A stretch of DNA of 36,261 bases from Candidatus Accumulibacter contiguus (GCF_012940005.1 NZ_SPMX01000019.1:1-36261); one strand, 5' to 3'. Positions 6,595-16,762 are shown, counted from the first letter of the stretch. The notes: generated by a model not told the origin, from the letters alone. Numbers and translations are program-made.

Positions 6595-9378
6595 CTACAG
6601 ACCCTTGAGCAACTGCGCGACTTCTGCCTGCGCCGGGAACTTGTCGCCCAGCTTGGCGAGCTGATCCAGTTCGCTTCTGGCCTCGCTGTTCTTCCCGGCC
6701 TTGATCAGTGCCCTGGCGTAGTTGAGACGAATCTGCGACGCCTGTGGGGCCAGTTCCAGGGCCTTCTTGAACAGTCCCAGCGCGCGTGCGGCATCGCCCT
6801 TGTCCATCAGCAGAACCGCCAGGGTATCCAGCAGCGCCGGTTGATCGGGCGCCAGCTTGTTGGCCTTTTCGGCATACTCGATCGCCTTCGGGTCCTTGAG
6901 CTGGCCGGCGACCCAGGCCATGTTGTTGAGCACGACAGGGTTTTCCGGCTGTGCCTCGAGAAGAATGCGGTACTGTCGGGCGGCACCGGCATAGTCCTTG
7001 CGCGCGCCCGACATCTCGGCCAGATAGAGACGGAAGCGGTTGTCCTTGGCATGTTCCTTGAGCCACGTTTCAGCGAACTTGTCGGCCTCGGCAGTGTTAC
7101 CGCCGGCCAGCAGTGCGGTATGCAGCTTGACCGCCAGATCGGCCGATGGAGCTTCCTTGAGACCGACACGATAGGCCGCTGCGGCCTCCACCCAGGCCTT
7201 CTTCGCCGCGTGTGCGTCACCCTCGAATAGGTAGCCGATGGCCTCCTTGGGCCTCTGCTTCTGTACTTCGCGAGCGACCTCGAGTGCTTCCTTGCTGCGA
7301 CCGGCGTCGAGATCGAGGAGCATGATTCCGCGCTGTGCCTCCAGCGAATCCGGCTTGACCTGCAACGCCTTTTGCAGATTCTGCAGCGCGGCGTCCTTGT
7401 TTTTCGCCGCCACCTGAATCTCGGCCATGCGCAGATAGGGCAGGGGCGAATTGGGTTGCAAGGCAGCCATCTTGCCATAGGTAGCCAGCGCCTGATTGTA
7501 GTCCTCGGCGGCTTGCTGGGCGCGTCCGGCCGCATCCAGGATTTCCGGCCGTTCCGGTAGCGCGGCGACAGCCTCCTGGGCAGCAGAAAGCGCGCTCTTG
7601 GTCTCTTTCTTGCCCAGATACAGGCCGATCAGCGCCAGACGCGGTGCTGGGTCGGTCGGATTTGCCGTCACCGCCTTGCCGATCAGAGTCGCGATCTCTG
7701 CGGTCGTGCCACCCGCTTTTGCACGCAGTTGGGCGAGCGCCATGAACGCCTGCACATTCTTCGGATCTTTCTCGAGCACCGATTCGAAACGCTTCCTGGC
7801 GTCCTCCGGCTTCTTCTCGTTGAGATCCAGATTGGCCAGATTGGCGGCTGCCGGAAAGTAAGCCGGGTTCAGGGCCAGAGCCTTCTCGAAGCTCTTGCGG
7901 GCAGCCGCGGCATCGCGCTTGCCGAGCAGCGCCGTACCACGCAGATTGTGCGTCAGCGGGTTATCCGGCTGTTTCTTCTCGAGTACTGCGATGGCCTTGA
8001 GTGCCTGATCGAATTCGCGGCGCTGCAGGTGCGCCGCGATCAGGGCCAGATCTGCCCGGCTGCCGGTATCGGCTGCCGCCACCTGCTCGAGATCGCGGAA
8101 TGCCACATCGCTGTCGCCTTTCGCCATGTTGACCATCGCCAGCGAGGTGCGCTTGGCAGGGTTTTTCGGGTCGAGTGCTGTGGCCTTGGCAAAATAGGTG
8201 CCGGCCTTGTCGACCTGCCCATTCTGCAGAAACACCTGCCCAGCCAACGCCAGCATGTTCGAATCCTTGTCGATCTTGTCGAGGACCGGTTCCAGAACGC
8301 CTAGAGCCTTGCTCGGCTGGGCATTGCGCAGGTAGCTGGCGATCAGGACGCGACGCGCGATGCTCAGTGGTGGTGTCCGCGGCAGCGCCTTGAGCAGGTA
8401 GGCCTCGGCCTGCGGGAAAGCCTGTGAGTCGTACTCGATCAGGCCCGCCAGTTGCAGGCCCAGAGGACTCTCCGGAACCACCTTGAGATGCAGGAGGATG
8501 GCGTCTCTGGCCGCCGCATAGTCCTTCTGCTGGTAAGCCAGCATGGCCCGCAGGTATTGGGTTTGCGGATGATTGGGGGCAATCTGCTTGAGCACCTCAA
8601 TCTGTTTGCCGGCATCGTCGAGTTTGCCTTCCGCCAGCAGAATCCTGACGATCGCCGAATGCGCCGGCAGATAGTCCGGTTTGATTTCCAGCGCTTTCCG
8701 ATAGGCATTCGTCGCTGCCGCGGCGTCGCCTTGGGCGGCAAACAGATCCCCCTTGAGTTGCCAGGCATCATACAGCCTGGGTTGTTTCTCCAGTGCCGAG
8801 TCGAGCAAGGCCAATGCACCTGGCAGGTCGCCGCGGCCTGCTTTCAGTCGTGCCTCACCGAGCAAGGCGGGGGCATGACCCGGTTGCGCCACCACCGCGG
8901 CGGCGTACGCCGCTGCAGCCTGCTCCTCCTTGCCCTGCATCAGGTAGGCCTGACCCACCGAAGTCTGCAAGTCGGCCTTTGCCTCCGGCGTGGTGAGCTG
9001 GACCTTGGCCAGTTCTTCGGTCACTTTCTCGGGCTGCCCGAGCATCAGCATGGTGCGCGCCAACAGCGGCGTCACCTGATCAGCCGGATAGTTCAAGTTC
9101 TGCGCCTTGCGCAACTCGACTTCAGCACCGGTCGGGTCGCCGCCTTCGAGCAGCGCCTTGGCAAGCAGGAAACGCGCTTCTGGAAGTTGCGGGTCCTGCT
9201 GCAAGGCATTTTTCAGCTGGATTGCGGCGGCCTTGTGGTCGTTCTTCGCCAGAAATGCCTTCGCCGAACTGAGCATGGTCTCCGGCTTCTCGCCACCGCA
9301 ACCCACCAGCAGGAGAGTGGCCAGCAGTGCCGAAGCGGTGGCTTTGCGCAGCAGGTGCATCGAGTTACGAGTATTCAT
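6595..9378 (-). CDS. prsT: PEP-CTERM system TPR-repeat lipoprotein PrsT
   Basis: 927 residues. A lipoprotein signal peptide ends at the lipobox LVGC with Cys27, so the protein is probably anchored in the outer membrane facing the periplasm. From about residue 31 (KPETMLSSAKAFLAKNDHKAA) to the end it consists of tandem tetratricopeptide repeats, around twenty or more, with typical AxxxLGxxYxA-like helices (AKALLEGGDPTGAE, YLFEGDAHAAKKAW, YARALIKAGKNSEA). Size, lipobox and neighbours match PrsT, the TPR lipoprotein that accompanies exosortase A and prsK/prsR. A scaffold role in polysaccharide or PEP-CTERM protein export is accepted for the family but not proven here. A purine-rich GGGGGA precedes the start. 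It follows prsR after 43 bp. Confidence 0.93.
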   Translation of the reverse strand: MNTRNSMHLLRKATASALLATLLLVGCGGEKPETMLSSAKAFLAKNDHKAAAIQLKNALQQDPQLPEARFLLAKALLEGGDPTGAEVELRKAQNLNYPADQVTPLLARTMLMLGQPEKVTEELAKVQLTTPEAKADLQTSVGQAYLMQGKEEQAAAAYAAAVVAQPGHAPALLGEARLKAGRGDLPGALALLDSALEKQPRLYDAWQLKGDLFAAQGDAAAATNAYRKALEIKPDYLPAHSAIVRILLAEGKLDDAGKQIEVLKQIAPNHPQTQYLRAMLAYQQKDYAAARDAILLHLKVVPESPLGLQLAGLIEYDSQAFPQAEAYLLKALPRTPPLSIARRVLIASYLRNAQPSKALGVLEPVLDKIDKDSNMLALAGQVFLQNGQVDKAGTYFAKATALDPKNPAKRTSLAMVNMAKGDSDVAFRDLEQVAAADTGSRADLALIAAHLQRREFDQALKAIAVLEKKQPDNPLTHNLRGTALLGKRDAAAARKSFEKALALNPAYFPAAANLANLDLNEKKPEDARKRFESVLEKDPKNVQAFMALAQLRAKAGGTTAEIATLIGKAVTANPTDPAPRLALIGLYLGKKETKSALSAAQEAVAALPERPEILDAAGRAQQAAEDYNQALATYGKMAALQPNSPLPYLRMAEIQVAAKNKDAALQNLQKALQVKPDSLEAQRGIMLLDLDAGRSKEALEVAREVQKQRPKEAIGYLFEGDAHAAKKAWVEAAAAYRVGLKEAPSADLAVKLHTALLAGGNTAEADKFAETWLKEHAKDNRFRLYLAEMSGARKDYAGAARQYRILLEAQPENPVVLNNMAWVAGQLKDPKAIEYAEKANKLAPDQPALLDTLAVLLMDKGDAARALGLFKKALELAPQASQIRLNYARALIKAGKNSEARSELDQLAKLGDKFPAQAEVAQLLKGL

Positions 9379-9421
9379 CAGAGTCCCCCCATGAGTTCGA
9401 TCAATGTTTCCAGGAAAAACA

Positions 9422-10780
9422 CTATTTCAGCCCGAATCTGTGCATCATGTCGTACAGGGTCGGACGGCTGACGCCGAGCAACTCGGCGGCACGAACGACG
9501 TTCCCGTCGGCGCGCGCCAGGGCGGTGATGATCACGCGTCGTTCGGCATGATCACGCGCATGCCGCAGGTCCAGCTTGATCGCTTCCTCCTGCTCCGCAC
9601 CCGACAAACCGATGTCATCAGCGGTAATCTGGTTCCCATCGGCCATGATCACCGCCCGCTTGATGCAGTTCTCCAGTTCGCGCACGTTTCCCGGCCAGGG
9701 GTGCGCTTCTATCATGCGTACGGCGTCCTCGCGCAAAGTCATGTTGCTGCGATTGTTCTCGGCCGCAAACCGCCGCAGGAAGGCGTGCGCCAGCAAAGCA
9801 GCGTCGCCGGAGCGGGCGCGCAAGGGCGGAATATTCACGACGATCTCTGCCAGGCGATAGTACAAATCCTCGCGAAAACGTCCCTCATTGATCAGGAACT
9901 TGAGATTCTGGTGCGTCGCGCAGACGATTCGGACGTTGACCGGGATTTCTTGCCGCCCGCCCAGCCTTTCGATGACGCGCTCCTGCAGAAAACGCAGCAA
10001 CTTGGCTTGCAGGGAGTGCGGGAGGTCACCGATCTCGTCGAGCATCAGCGTGCCGTTGTTGGCCGATTCGATCTTGCCCGGGGTTGTTTTTGCAGCCCCG
10101 GTGAAAGCCCCTTTTTCGTAACCAAAGAGTTCGCTCTCCAGCAAGTTGTCCGGAATGGCCGCGCAGTTGATGGCCACGAAGCGCTCGCGTCGCCTTGGCG
10201 ACGCCTCATGCACACCGCGCGCCAGAAGTTCCTTGCCGGTGCCGCTTTCGCCAAGCAACAATACCGTTGCGTCGGTGACGCCCACTCGCTCGATGGTGCG
10301 ACAGACGCGCAGCAACTCCGGGTCACGGGTGATCAGACCGGACAGCACGTCGGGTTGCTGCATCGCCAGCAGTCGCACGTTCTCCTGTTGCAGTTCATGG
10401 AGACGGTAGGCTCGCTGGATGGTGAGGCCAAGCATCTCGATCTCGAATGGTTTGGCGAAGAAGTCATAGGCACCCAGAGCAATCGCACGCAGCGCGTTGG
10501 CGCGATCGTTCTGACCGGTGAGGACGATGATCTTGGTATCCGGCGCCAGCGTCAGGATCTCTTCGAGCAACTTGAAACCTTCGGAGACGGAATCCGGGTC
10601 TGGCGGCAACCCGAGATCCATGGTCACCACCGGCGGCTGATAGCGTCGCACCAGCTGCAGCGCACTCTCACGATCATCCGCGGTGAGTGCTTCGTACTGG
10701 TCGAAAGCCCAGCGAATCTGTTTCTGCAGTGCTCGGTCGTCCTCGACGATCAACAGGTGCGGCAGCTTCTCTGTGCTCAT
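9422..10780 (-). CDS. prsR: PrsR, sigma-54-dependent response regulator
   Basis: 452 residues. Receiver domain 1-125 has the acidic pair VEDD (13-15), phospho-acceptor Asp55 in TMDLGLPP and Lys in AKPF. The AAA+ domain (about 150-380) has Walker A GESGTGKE, the sigma-54 contact loop GAFTGA, Walker B TLMLDEIGDL and the arginine-finger region. A Fis-type helix-turn-helix ends the protein (RAAELLGVSRPTLYDMM). It should activate RpoN promoters after phosphorylation by PrsK. Its ATG overlaps the prsK stop (ATGA). The -24/-12 promoter at 1529-1545, in front of the PEP-CTERM gene, is the clearest target visible. Confidence 0.94.
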   Translation of the reverse strand: MSTEKLPHLLIVEDDRALQKQIRWAFDQYEALTADDRESALQLVRRYQPPVVTMDLGLPPDPDSVSEGFKLLEEILTLAPDTKIIVLTGQNDRANALRAIALGAYDFFAKPFEIEMLGLTIQRAYRLHELQQENVRLLAMQQPDVLSGLITRDPELLRVCRTIERVGVTDATVLLLGESGTGKELLARGVHEASPRRRERFVAINCAAIPDNLLESELFGYEKGAFTGAAKTTPGKIESANNGTLMLDEIGDLPHSLQAKLLRFLQERVIERLGGRQEIPVNVRIVCATHQNLKFLINEGRFREDLYYRLAEIVVNIPPLRARSGDAALLAHAFLRRFAAENNRSNMTLREDAVRMIEAHPWPGNVRELENCIKRAVIMADGNQITADDIGLSGAEQEEAIKLDLRHARDHAERRVIITALARADGNVVRAAELLGVSRPTLYDMMHRFGLK

Positions 10781-12889
10781 TCTGATTCCTTCAGCAAGTC
10801 AGGGGACGCTGTGGCGTGTCCAACCTCAAACAATGGCAACAACAGGTCCACCTGCGTGCCGACATCAACAGCACTATCGACCGAAACCTTGCCGCCCAGT
10901 TCATGAATGTACTGAAAGCTTTCGTAAGCGCCAATCCCCATCCCCGTCGGCTTGGTGGTCTGGAAAGGCTTGAACAGGCGCTCGCGAACAAATTCGGGGC
11001 TCATGCCGTGCCCGCTGTCGCCTACTTCGACCAGGGCCTGTGTTCCTTGCCGGGCCAGTCTGACCCACACGCGCCCACGGTGCTCGGTGGCATCCAGTGC
11101 ATTCTGCACCAGATGGCCGATCACCCGCTCAATGCGGTCTTCATGCCCGCGGGCGACCAGTCTCTCCTCGATCTTCAACTCGATATCCCGCCCCTGCCCG
11201 GATTTGGCGGTCTGAATCCGCCGCAGCACATCTGCCAGATCAATACCACGCGGACCGTCAAGCGGCGTCGCGCCTTCGCGTAATTGCATCATCAGCTTGC
11301 GCATCCGCTCGACGGAATGTTCAACGGTCATCAGCATGTCTTTCTGAAACTCCGGGTTGTCCCGATGGCGCTCGGCATTCTTGAGCATCAGCGACAACTG
11401 GGTGATGATGTTCTTGAGATCATGCACGACAAAGGCCGACATGCGGTTGAACGAGTCGAACTTCCGCACCTCGAGCAGAGCTTCACTGGCCTGCATCTGG
11501 CCGAGAAAGGCACCGGCCTGGCGAGCAGCCGTCTTCAGCAGATCATTGACCTCCCAATTGACATCGATTCTGGCGCGGGCCGTCGCCAGCACCACGAAGG
11601 CGATCAGTTCATTCCCGGTCGTCAGAGGCACCACCAGCCACGCATTCGGCACTTCGACCAGCCAGGCAGGGATCTCGAGACCATCGTAACGACGCGGCAG
11701 AGAACGATACTCTTCGAGGTTGATCACCCAGCCGCTGTCGAACAGAAAGCTGCACAAAGGGCTCCCCACATCCTCGGTCGCCGACGAGGTGGGCATGTTC
11801 CAGCACGCGGCCTGCGCAAAAAAAACGACCCGATGGGTCTTTCAACCACAACGCACCACTCGGACTCTCGACCATGTCGGCCAGGCCACGCACCACATGC
11901 CGCCCCATGCTGGAGAAGCCGCCCTGTGAGGAAAGTGTCTGGGTAAAGCGCAGCCACTCCTCACGGTAGTCGTATCGGTAGCTGAAGAAATGCTTGCCCA
12001 CCTGCACTCGCAGGCGCGCCCGCATCGAACCCGAAATAGTCAGTCCCGCCAACACCAGCAATGCCGCAAAGAGCAGCGCCAACTGCAATGCCCGCCCCCA
12101 TTCGCCACCAAAGAAACGCACGTAATAGCCGGCAGCCGCCATGAACAGCAGATAGACGCCGACGATCAGCAGCGTTGCCGACTGCAGAGCGGCATGCTGC
12201 GACATCACCAGGCGTCTCTTCCAGTCATGGCTGCGAATCGCCGACAACGCCACCAGTGGCAAACCCAGGGCATGCGCAAAGCCGCGGATACTGAAGGCGT
12301 CTGCATCAATCCGGTTGAACAGCAGCGCGTCCGAGTACAGGTACAGGTCGAACAGGAAAACACCGCCAAGCCCGAGACACAAGGGCTTGATACTCCAGCG
12401 AAAGTCGGGAGAAACATTGCGGAACAGGCGCTCGACCAGCACCAGGCCGAAGACGCTCATCGCCAGGGATGCAAACAGAACCAGCCGTTGTGACGGCACC
12501 ACGAGATCAATACCGAGTACCAGCAGGAGCTGCGAGGCGAAAGCAAGAACGAAGAGCAGCAGCGCGCAGCCGCTCAACCAGCCAAAGCGCGCCGGCGCCC
12601 GCTCGCCGTCTGTCGGTTCCGGTTTCATCAGGACGAAGAGAAAGAAATACCAGCCGCCGAAGCGCAGTACATCGGCCAACAGGCTGCCGGCGAGAAAAAC
12701 CGCCGCTCCGGTCAGGGCAAAGGCCAGAGCCAACCCGCCCCATAGCGCGCTCAGGCTTACCGCCAGAAACATCGCACGACTGCGACCACCGGTGCGCCAG
12801 CCGGAAGCCAGGTAGAGCGTCAGGAAGGCCGCCAGAACTGCCGCCAGCCCGTAACTCCAGGCAGCGATCATTGCCATCTTGTTGTCCAT
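10777..12889 (-). CDS. prsK: PrsK, membrane histidine kinase (frameshift in A8 run)
   Basis: The two halves of PrsK lie in different frames. The 5' half (12889 to about 11826) carries roughly eight membrane helices starting MDNKMAMIAAWSYGLAAVLA and then the GAF-like start ESPSGALWLKDPSGRF. The 3' half (about 11817 to 10777) continues with NMPTSSATEDVGSPLCSF, the His box VVHDLKNIITQLSLML, the N box LVQNALDATEH and G boxes GDSGHGMS and GMGIGAYE. Removing one base from the run of eight A at 11818-11825 joins them into one protein of about 700 residues, the expected PrsK length. As read, the product stops early and lacks the kinase. It could be a true mutation, slippage-based switching or a base-calling error. 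The ATG follows a GTG at 12892-12890; prsR is coupled by ATGA. Confidence 0.88.
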
Positions 12890-12950
12890 CACCGTCGCCT
12901 GCTCTTTCGCAGCATGATCAGCGGACAGGAGGCAAGCCGCAGCACACTAT

Positions 12951-14333
12951 TCATCGAGCGCCCTTGCCGGTCAAGACCACGCCGATGGTTTCGAAGAGAA
13001 TGACCACATCAAGGAACAGACTGTGGTTCTTGACATAATACAGATCGTATTGCAGCTTCTGAACAGCATCATCGATCGTCGACCCGTAGTGGTAACTCAC
13101 CTGCGCCCAGCCGGTGAGCCCTGGTTTGACGCTATGTCGTACAGCGAAAAACGGAATGTCGCGTGTCAGCTGGTCGACAAAATAGGGGCGCTCCGGACGT
13201 GGCCCAACCAGGCTCATATCCCCCGTCAACACGTTGTACAACTGCGGCAATTCGTCGATACGCAGCTTGCGCAGGATCCGACCGACGCGCGTCACACGAT
13301 CATCATCGACCATCGCCCAGCGTGGCTTGCCGTCACTCTCGGCATCGTTGCGCATGCTGCGAAATTTGATGATCCTGAACAAACGACCCTCGAGACCGAC
13401 CCGCTCCTGCCGATAAAAGACCGAAAACCCGTCTTCCAGGACGATCAGGATCGCTGCCAGCAGCATCACCGGCATGGCAAGCAGCAGCAGTGAGGACGCC
13501 ACCACGACATCGAACAAGCGCTTGATACTCGTCCGCCGCCAGCTCTGCCGGAAGCCATCACCAAAAATCAGCCAGCCGACACGCAGGGAATCAAGACGAA
13601 TCTGCCCAAGGGCACGTTCGAAATAGCTTGCCAGGTCGAGCACCCGGACACCGGACAGCTTGCAGTCCAGGAGTTCGCGCAAGGGAAGTGCGCCACCGCG
13701 GCGCTCACGCACGGCAACGATGATCTCGTCGACTCGCAGGGCATGCGCCGTGTCGGAGAGCGACCGATCCTGAGAAAGGATCACCTGGGAAGGGACGACG
13801 ACCTCCATGTCGCTGCCCGACGGATAGAAGCCAACGATCTGAATATCCGGATCCGATTTACGCAGAACGCGGCCGACGTTTTCCGCTTCCTCACCAACCC
13901 CGAAAACCAGTACGCGGTGACTCAGCAAGGAACTCGATCGACTGTGCGCCAGATGCACGCGCCGCACCAGCGTTGCAAAAATGGCCGCCAGGCCGGACAG
14001 CAACATGAAACTGCGATCGACCTCGGCCACCGATAGCAGCGAAAACACTACATACGCCAGCGGAATCGCCAGGTAGAGAGACAGCACCGCGCGTGCCTGG
14101 GTCTCTTCCCTGGTGCGGCTATGAACCCGCTGATAGATACCCAGCCAGGCATTCAGGACGATCATCGTGAGCGCAAAAATCACGGCATAGAAAGCGACTC
14201 TCTCCAGTGCGAGCGGAGCGCCATGCCCGATCCACATGGCGGCAAGGATCACACACGCGACCGGGAACATCAGGTCGACGGCAACCTGGGCAAGCGTCTT
14301 CCGGTGAAACCAATGATTGAACACCTTGATCAC
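12951..14333 (-). CDS. Exopolysaccharide polyprenyl glycosylphosphotransferase (PEP-CTERM-associated)
   Basis: 460 residues. Four to five N-terminal membrane helices (about 15-130), a CoA-binding/Rossmann-like segment (VLVFGVGEEAENVGRVL), one more helix near 285-305, then the bacterial sugar transferase domain: KRLFDVVVAS, YRQERVGLEG, IIKFRSMRNDAE, LRKLRIDELPQLYNVL and GDMSLVGPRPERP. Such enzymes place the first sugar-1-phosphate on undecaprenyl phosphate at the inner membrane and so begin polysaccharide repeat-unit synthesis. The closest subfamily is the one linked to XrtA systems (TIGR03013-like). The start is GTG 14333-14331, supported by AAGGAG six nt upstream (14340-14345). It precedes prsK by 61 bp. 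Confidence 0.92.
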   Translation of the reverse strand: MIKVFNHWFHRKTLAQVAVDLMFPVACVILAAMWIGHGAPLALERVAFYAVIFALTMIVLNAWLGIYQRVHSRTREETQARAVLSLYLAIPLAYVVFSLLSVAEVDRSFMLLSGLAAIFATLVRRVHLAHSRSSSLLSHRVLVFGVGEEAENVGRVLRKSDPDIQIVGFYPSGSDMEVVVPSQVILSQDRSLSDTAHALRVDEIIVAVRERRGGALPLRELLDCKLSGVRVLDLASYFERALGQIRLDSLRVGWLIFGDGFRQSWRRTSIKRLFDVVVASSLLLLAMPVMLLAAILIVLEDGFSVFYRQERVGLEGRLFRIIKFRSMRNDAESDGKPRWAMVDDDRVTRVGRILRKLRIDELPQLYNVLTGDMSLVGPRPERPYFVDQLTRDIPFFAVRHSVKPGLTGWAQVSYHYGSTIDDAVQKLQYDLYYVKNHSLFLDVVILFETIGVVLTGKGAR

Positions 14334-14641
14334 GATAGACTCCTTGCAAGCATAAACCTGAAAACTTCTCGTTATGACCGATGCTCGGAGAGCTGCTTCA
14401 CATCAGGAAAGCTCGGCAAATGTCACGAGACGAAGGCTATCACTGCAGATATGTAGAGACCGTGACCTAATGCACAAGCCGGGGACAATACCAGGGGTAA
14501 CAAGCCGTGCTGTGCATGGTGAAAAGTAAGATGCTGCTTTCAAAAAAACCAGATAAGCATAGGATAGAAAAAGATATTTTATAAATTGAATGGCTGATTT
14601 ATGCTGGGATTATACATTGGGCGGCAACTTTCTGGGGGTTT
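14334..14641 (-). other. Intergenic region inside the prs cluster
   Basis: 308 bp between the ligase-like gene and the glycosylphosphotransferase, AT-rich around 14540-14600. No protein or RNA gene recognised. It is the only long gap in the nine-gene minus-strand run and the likely place for a promoter of the prs genes. A TTGTGC-N16-TACATA pair on the minus strand is a weak sigma-70 candidate, and a GG-N11-GC pair is one base off the sigma-54 spacing. Confidence 0.4.
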
Positions 14642-16762
14642 TCAGGAATACGGGGAGGCGCGTGGAATGCCTGCAGGGGAACGCCCTTCGAGAAACAGGG
14701 CAAAGCATAACAGCAAGTAGAACAGGAAAGCAGACCTCGGCATATCCAGGACACTTGAGAACACCCCGACGACCGTACAAGCAGCCAGGGCCGCCAGCAA
14801 GTAAGGTGCGAGGACATGCGCGCGTCCGCGACCCTGCAGCAGATTGGCAAACGCCATGCCCAGCAGGCCGAGCAGCAGAAGCAGGCCAACGGCTCCCTGA
14901 TCAATCAGCATCTCGAGGAACAGGCTGTCGACATGCCACGGCAGGAAGTAATGGCGACCGGCAAAAAACCAGTGCGCCATGCCGCCGGAAAAATCACCGT
15001 TGCCGAGTAGTTGATGGCCATCCGCAGCGAGAACGCTCAGATGATCCACATCGACGAAATCCGCCCCCCCCTCCAGCCGTAGCGAGAGAAATCCCGGCCA
15101 CGATGCCGGCCAGCCTCGGGACCAGCCCTTGGGCGCAGTGAGGGTCACAACGAAATGCTGCCATTCATCGTCCGTACTCGGCAAGGCCAGGCCAGCCTGC
15201 GCGCAGGCCGCGGCATACAGAAGATGCTGCTGGCACAAGCCCACGCGCAGTCTCGCTGGCTGCGGCGCGTGCAGATCCATCGCCAGCGTATAAGTGCTCC
15301 CTGCAACAAGCTCCGGAACGCGTTGAAGCAGTTCGAAAGCGCCACCAGCACGTACGCTGTGGGGCGTTCGGAAAATGCGCAGATGGCTCCCCTCGCCTGC
15401 TTCGACGATCCGCAGGCGACCTGGCAGCGCACGTCCGGGAACGGTCTGTGAATAGTTTGCCGGGAAACGCCCGAGCCCTCTGCCCAGCAGCCATTCCGAT
15501 GGCGCACGCAGCAGGCTCAGGCCCTCTTGCCAGTGCTGCACGCGGCCACCCAGATCGCGCTCGCCGGCCGACACCCTGCTGCCCATAAAATCCCCCAGGC
15601 ACAGGACCGCGAGAACCTCAAGGATCAGTACACCGACCAGCACCCGAGTTCCCCTCCGCCGCCAAGGCTCCGGCTCGGGGACTCTGGCGGTGGCGGCAGG
15701 CCCGATGGCGCACGCCAGCCGAGATCGCCGCAACCAGGGCGCCGGCAAGCGCCAGGCGAGGACGACCAAGGACACGCCGACACCCAGATATACGGCACGA
15801 GAAAAAGTGGTCAGGCAGGCATGGCCAGCGACCACCGCCAGGCACGCAGCGACCGCCCAGCGCCATCGGGTGCGCGCGTGCACCACTGCATAGGCCGCAA
15901 ACGGCACCGCCAGAGCGAGGAAAGCATCGATTGCCGCACCACCGACATGCATTTCCCAGAATAGCGCGGTGCTGCGATAAGGCGTTGAAAAATCAAGCAA
16001 TCCTGGATACCCCTTACGTTCCCATACGACGGCCAGGCCGACCACGCCCAGGCCACTCGCCATCCCGGCCGCCAAGCCTTGCCCCGCCAGTACCGATCCC
16101 GCCAGCATCTGGCTCCGCAAGGCCGGTAACAAGAGCAGCACCAGAAAGAAGCTCTTGGCCGTGCGCAGACTATTCAAGGGCTCTTCATACCCCTGAAACC
16201 ACCCCAGGGAAAAGCCGCCGGCATCGGCCAGTCCGTGCAGCGTTGCCCACAGGTAGGACATTGCCAGCGCGCCGATCCCGATCTTCGTCCAGCCGAAAGA
16301 CTTTGTCTGCTCAGGCTCCCGGCGCGAGTCAACGGATGGACTCGCGAAGCACTGCGGCCCGGCGGACTGCTCGGTAACCGCCTGGGGTTGCGACATGCAC
16401 CGTAATCGTCTGGCTGCCATGCGCGCATGGCAGCCAGCCGCCGCGCCAAGCACCAGCAAGTCGAACTCATCGATGCCGATCCATCCGGTCCACGCGGAAA
16501 AACTGGCGGCTGGCAACAGTGCCGGTAGAACGAACAGCCAGATGTCCGGGCGCCAGCAGACGGCCAGGCACCAGGCGACAAAAAGTCCGCTCAACAATGC
16601 CGGCCACAGCGGATGATGAACTGCAATACCAGCGCCGAGGAGAGTGGCCAGCGTCGCCAGCGCGCCCTGCATCAAGGTTAGCGCCAACTTCCCCCTTTCG
16701 CCGCGCGCCGGCAGGTGCTCCTCACCAGGACCGGCAGCACCCCGGCAAAGCCATTCGGACAA
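14642..16762 (-). CDS. O-antigen ligase / polymerase-like membrane protein with periplasmic loop
   Basis: Up to 706 residues. About ten to twelve hydrophobic segments on both sides of a large soluble part. The Wzy_C/O-antigen-ligase region is recognisable near residue 400: GDFMGSRVSAGERDLGGRVQHW, then LLGRGLGRFPANYS. Between about 430 and 600 lies a non-membrane loop rich in beta-type sequence (FELLQRVPELVAGSTYTL, LSLRLEGGADFVDV, LLGNGDFSGGMAHW) that looks like a carbohydrate-binding module. The last helices follow (GLLLLLGLLGMAFANLL). It would join or polymerise lipid-linked sugars in the periplasm for the exopolysaccharide. The frame opens only with TTG (16762-16760), directly after a stop; ATG at 16672-16670 is an alternative start that keeps all membrane helices. 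Confidence 0.82.
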   Translation of the reverse strand: MSEWLCRGAAGPGEEHLPARGERGKLALTLMQGALATLATLLGAGIAVHHPLWPALLSGLFVAWCLAVCWRPDIWLFVLPALLPAASFSAWTGWIGIDEFDLLVLGAAAGCHARMAARRLRCMSQPQAVTEQSAGPQCFASPSVDSRREPEQTKSFGWTKIGIGALAMSYLWATLHGLADAGGFSLGWFQGYEEPLNSLRTAKSFFLVLLLLPALRSQMLAGSVLAGQGLAAGMASGLGVVGLAVVWERKGYPGLLDFSTPYRSTALFWEMHVGGAAIDAFLALAVPFAAYAVVHARTRWRWAVAACLAVVAGHACLTTFSRAVYLGVGVSLVVLAWRLPAPWLRRSRLACAIGPAATARVPEPEPWRRRGTRVLVGVLILEVLAVLCLGDFMGSRVSAGERDLGGRVQHWQEGLSLLRAPSEWLLGRGLGRFPANYSQTVPGRALPGRLRIVEAGEGSHLRIFRTPHSVRAGGAFELLQRVPELVAGSTYTLAMDLHAPQPARLRVGLCQQHLLYAAACAQAGLALPSTDDEWQHFVVTLTAPKGWSRGWPASWPGFLSLRLEGGADFVDVDHLSVLAADGHQLLGNGDFSGGMAHWFFAGRHYFLPWHVDSLFLEMLIDQGAVGLLLLLGLLGMAFANLLQGRGRAHVLAPYLLAALAACTVVGVFSSVLDMPRSAFLFYLLLCFALFLEGRSPAGIPRASPYS

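Noticed and set aside
8452-10906. Long plus-strand frames opposite prsT and prsR (339 and 500 codons)
   Set aside because: They are antisense shadows in GC-rich DNA; the minus-strand proteins have clear family motifs and these have none.
14530-14552. Possible sigma-54 promoter for the prs genes (GG-N11-GC on the minus strand)
   Set aside because: Spacing is 11 instead of 10; would only fit if the A7 run were one base shorter.
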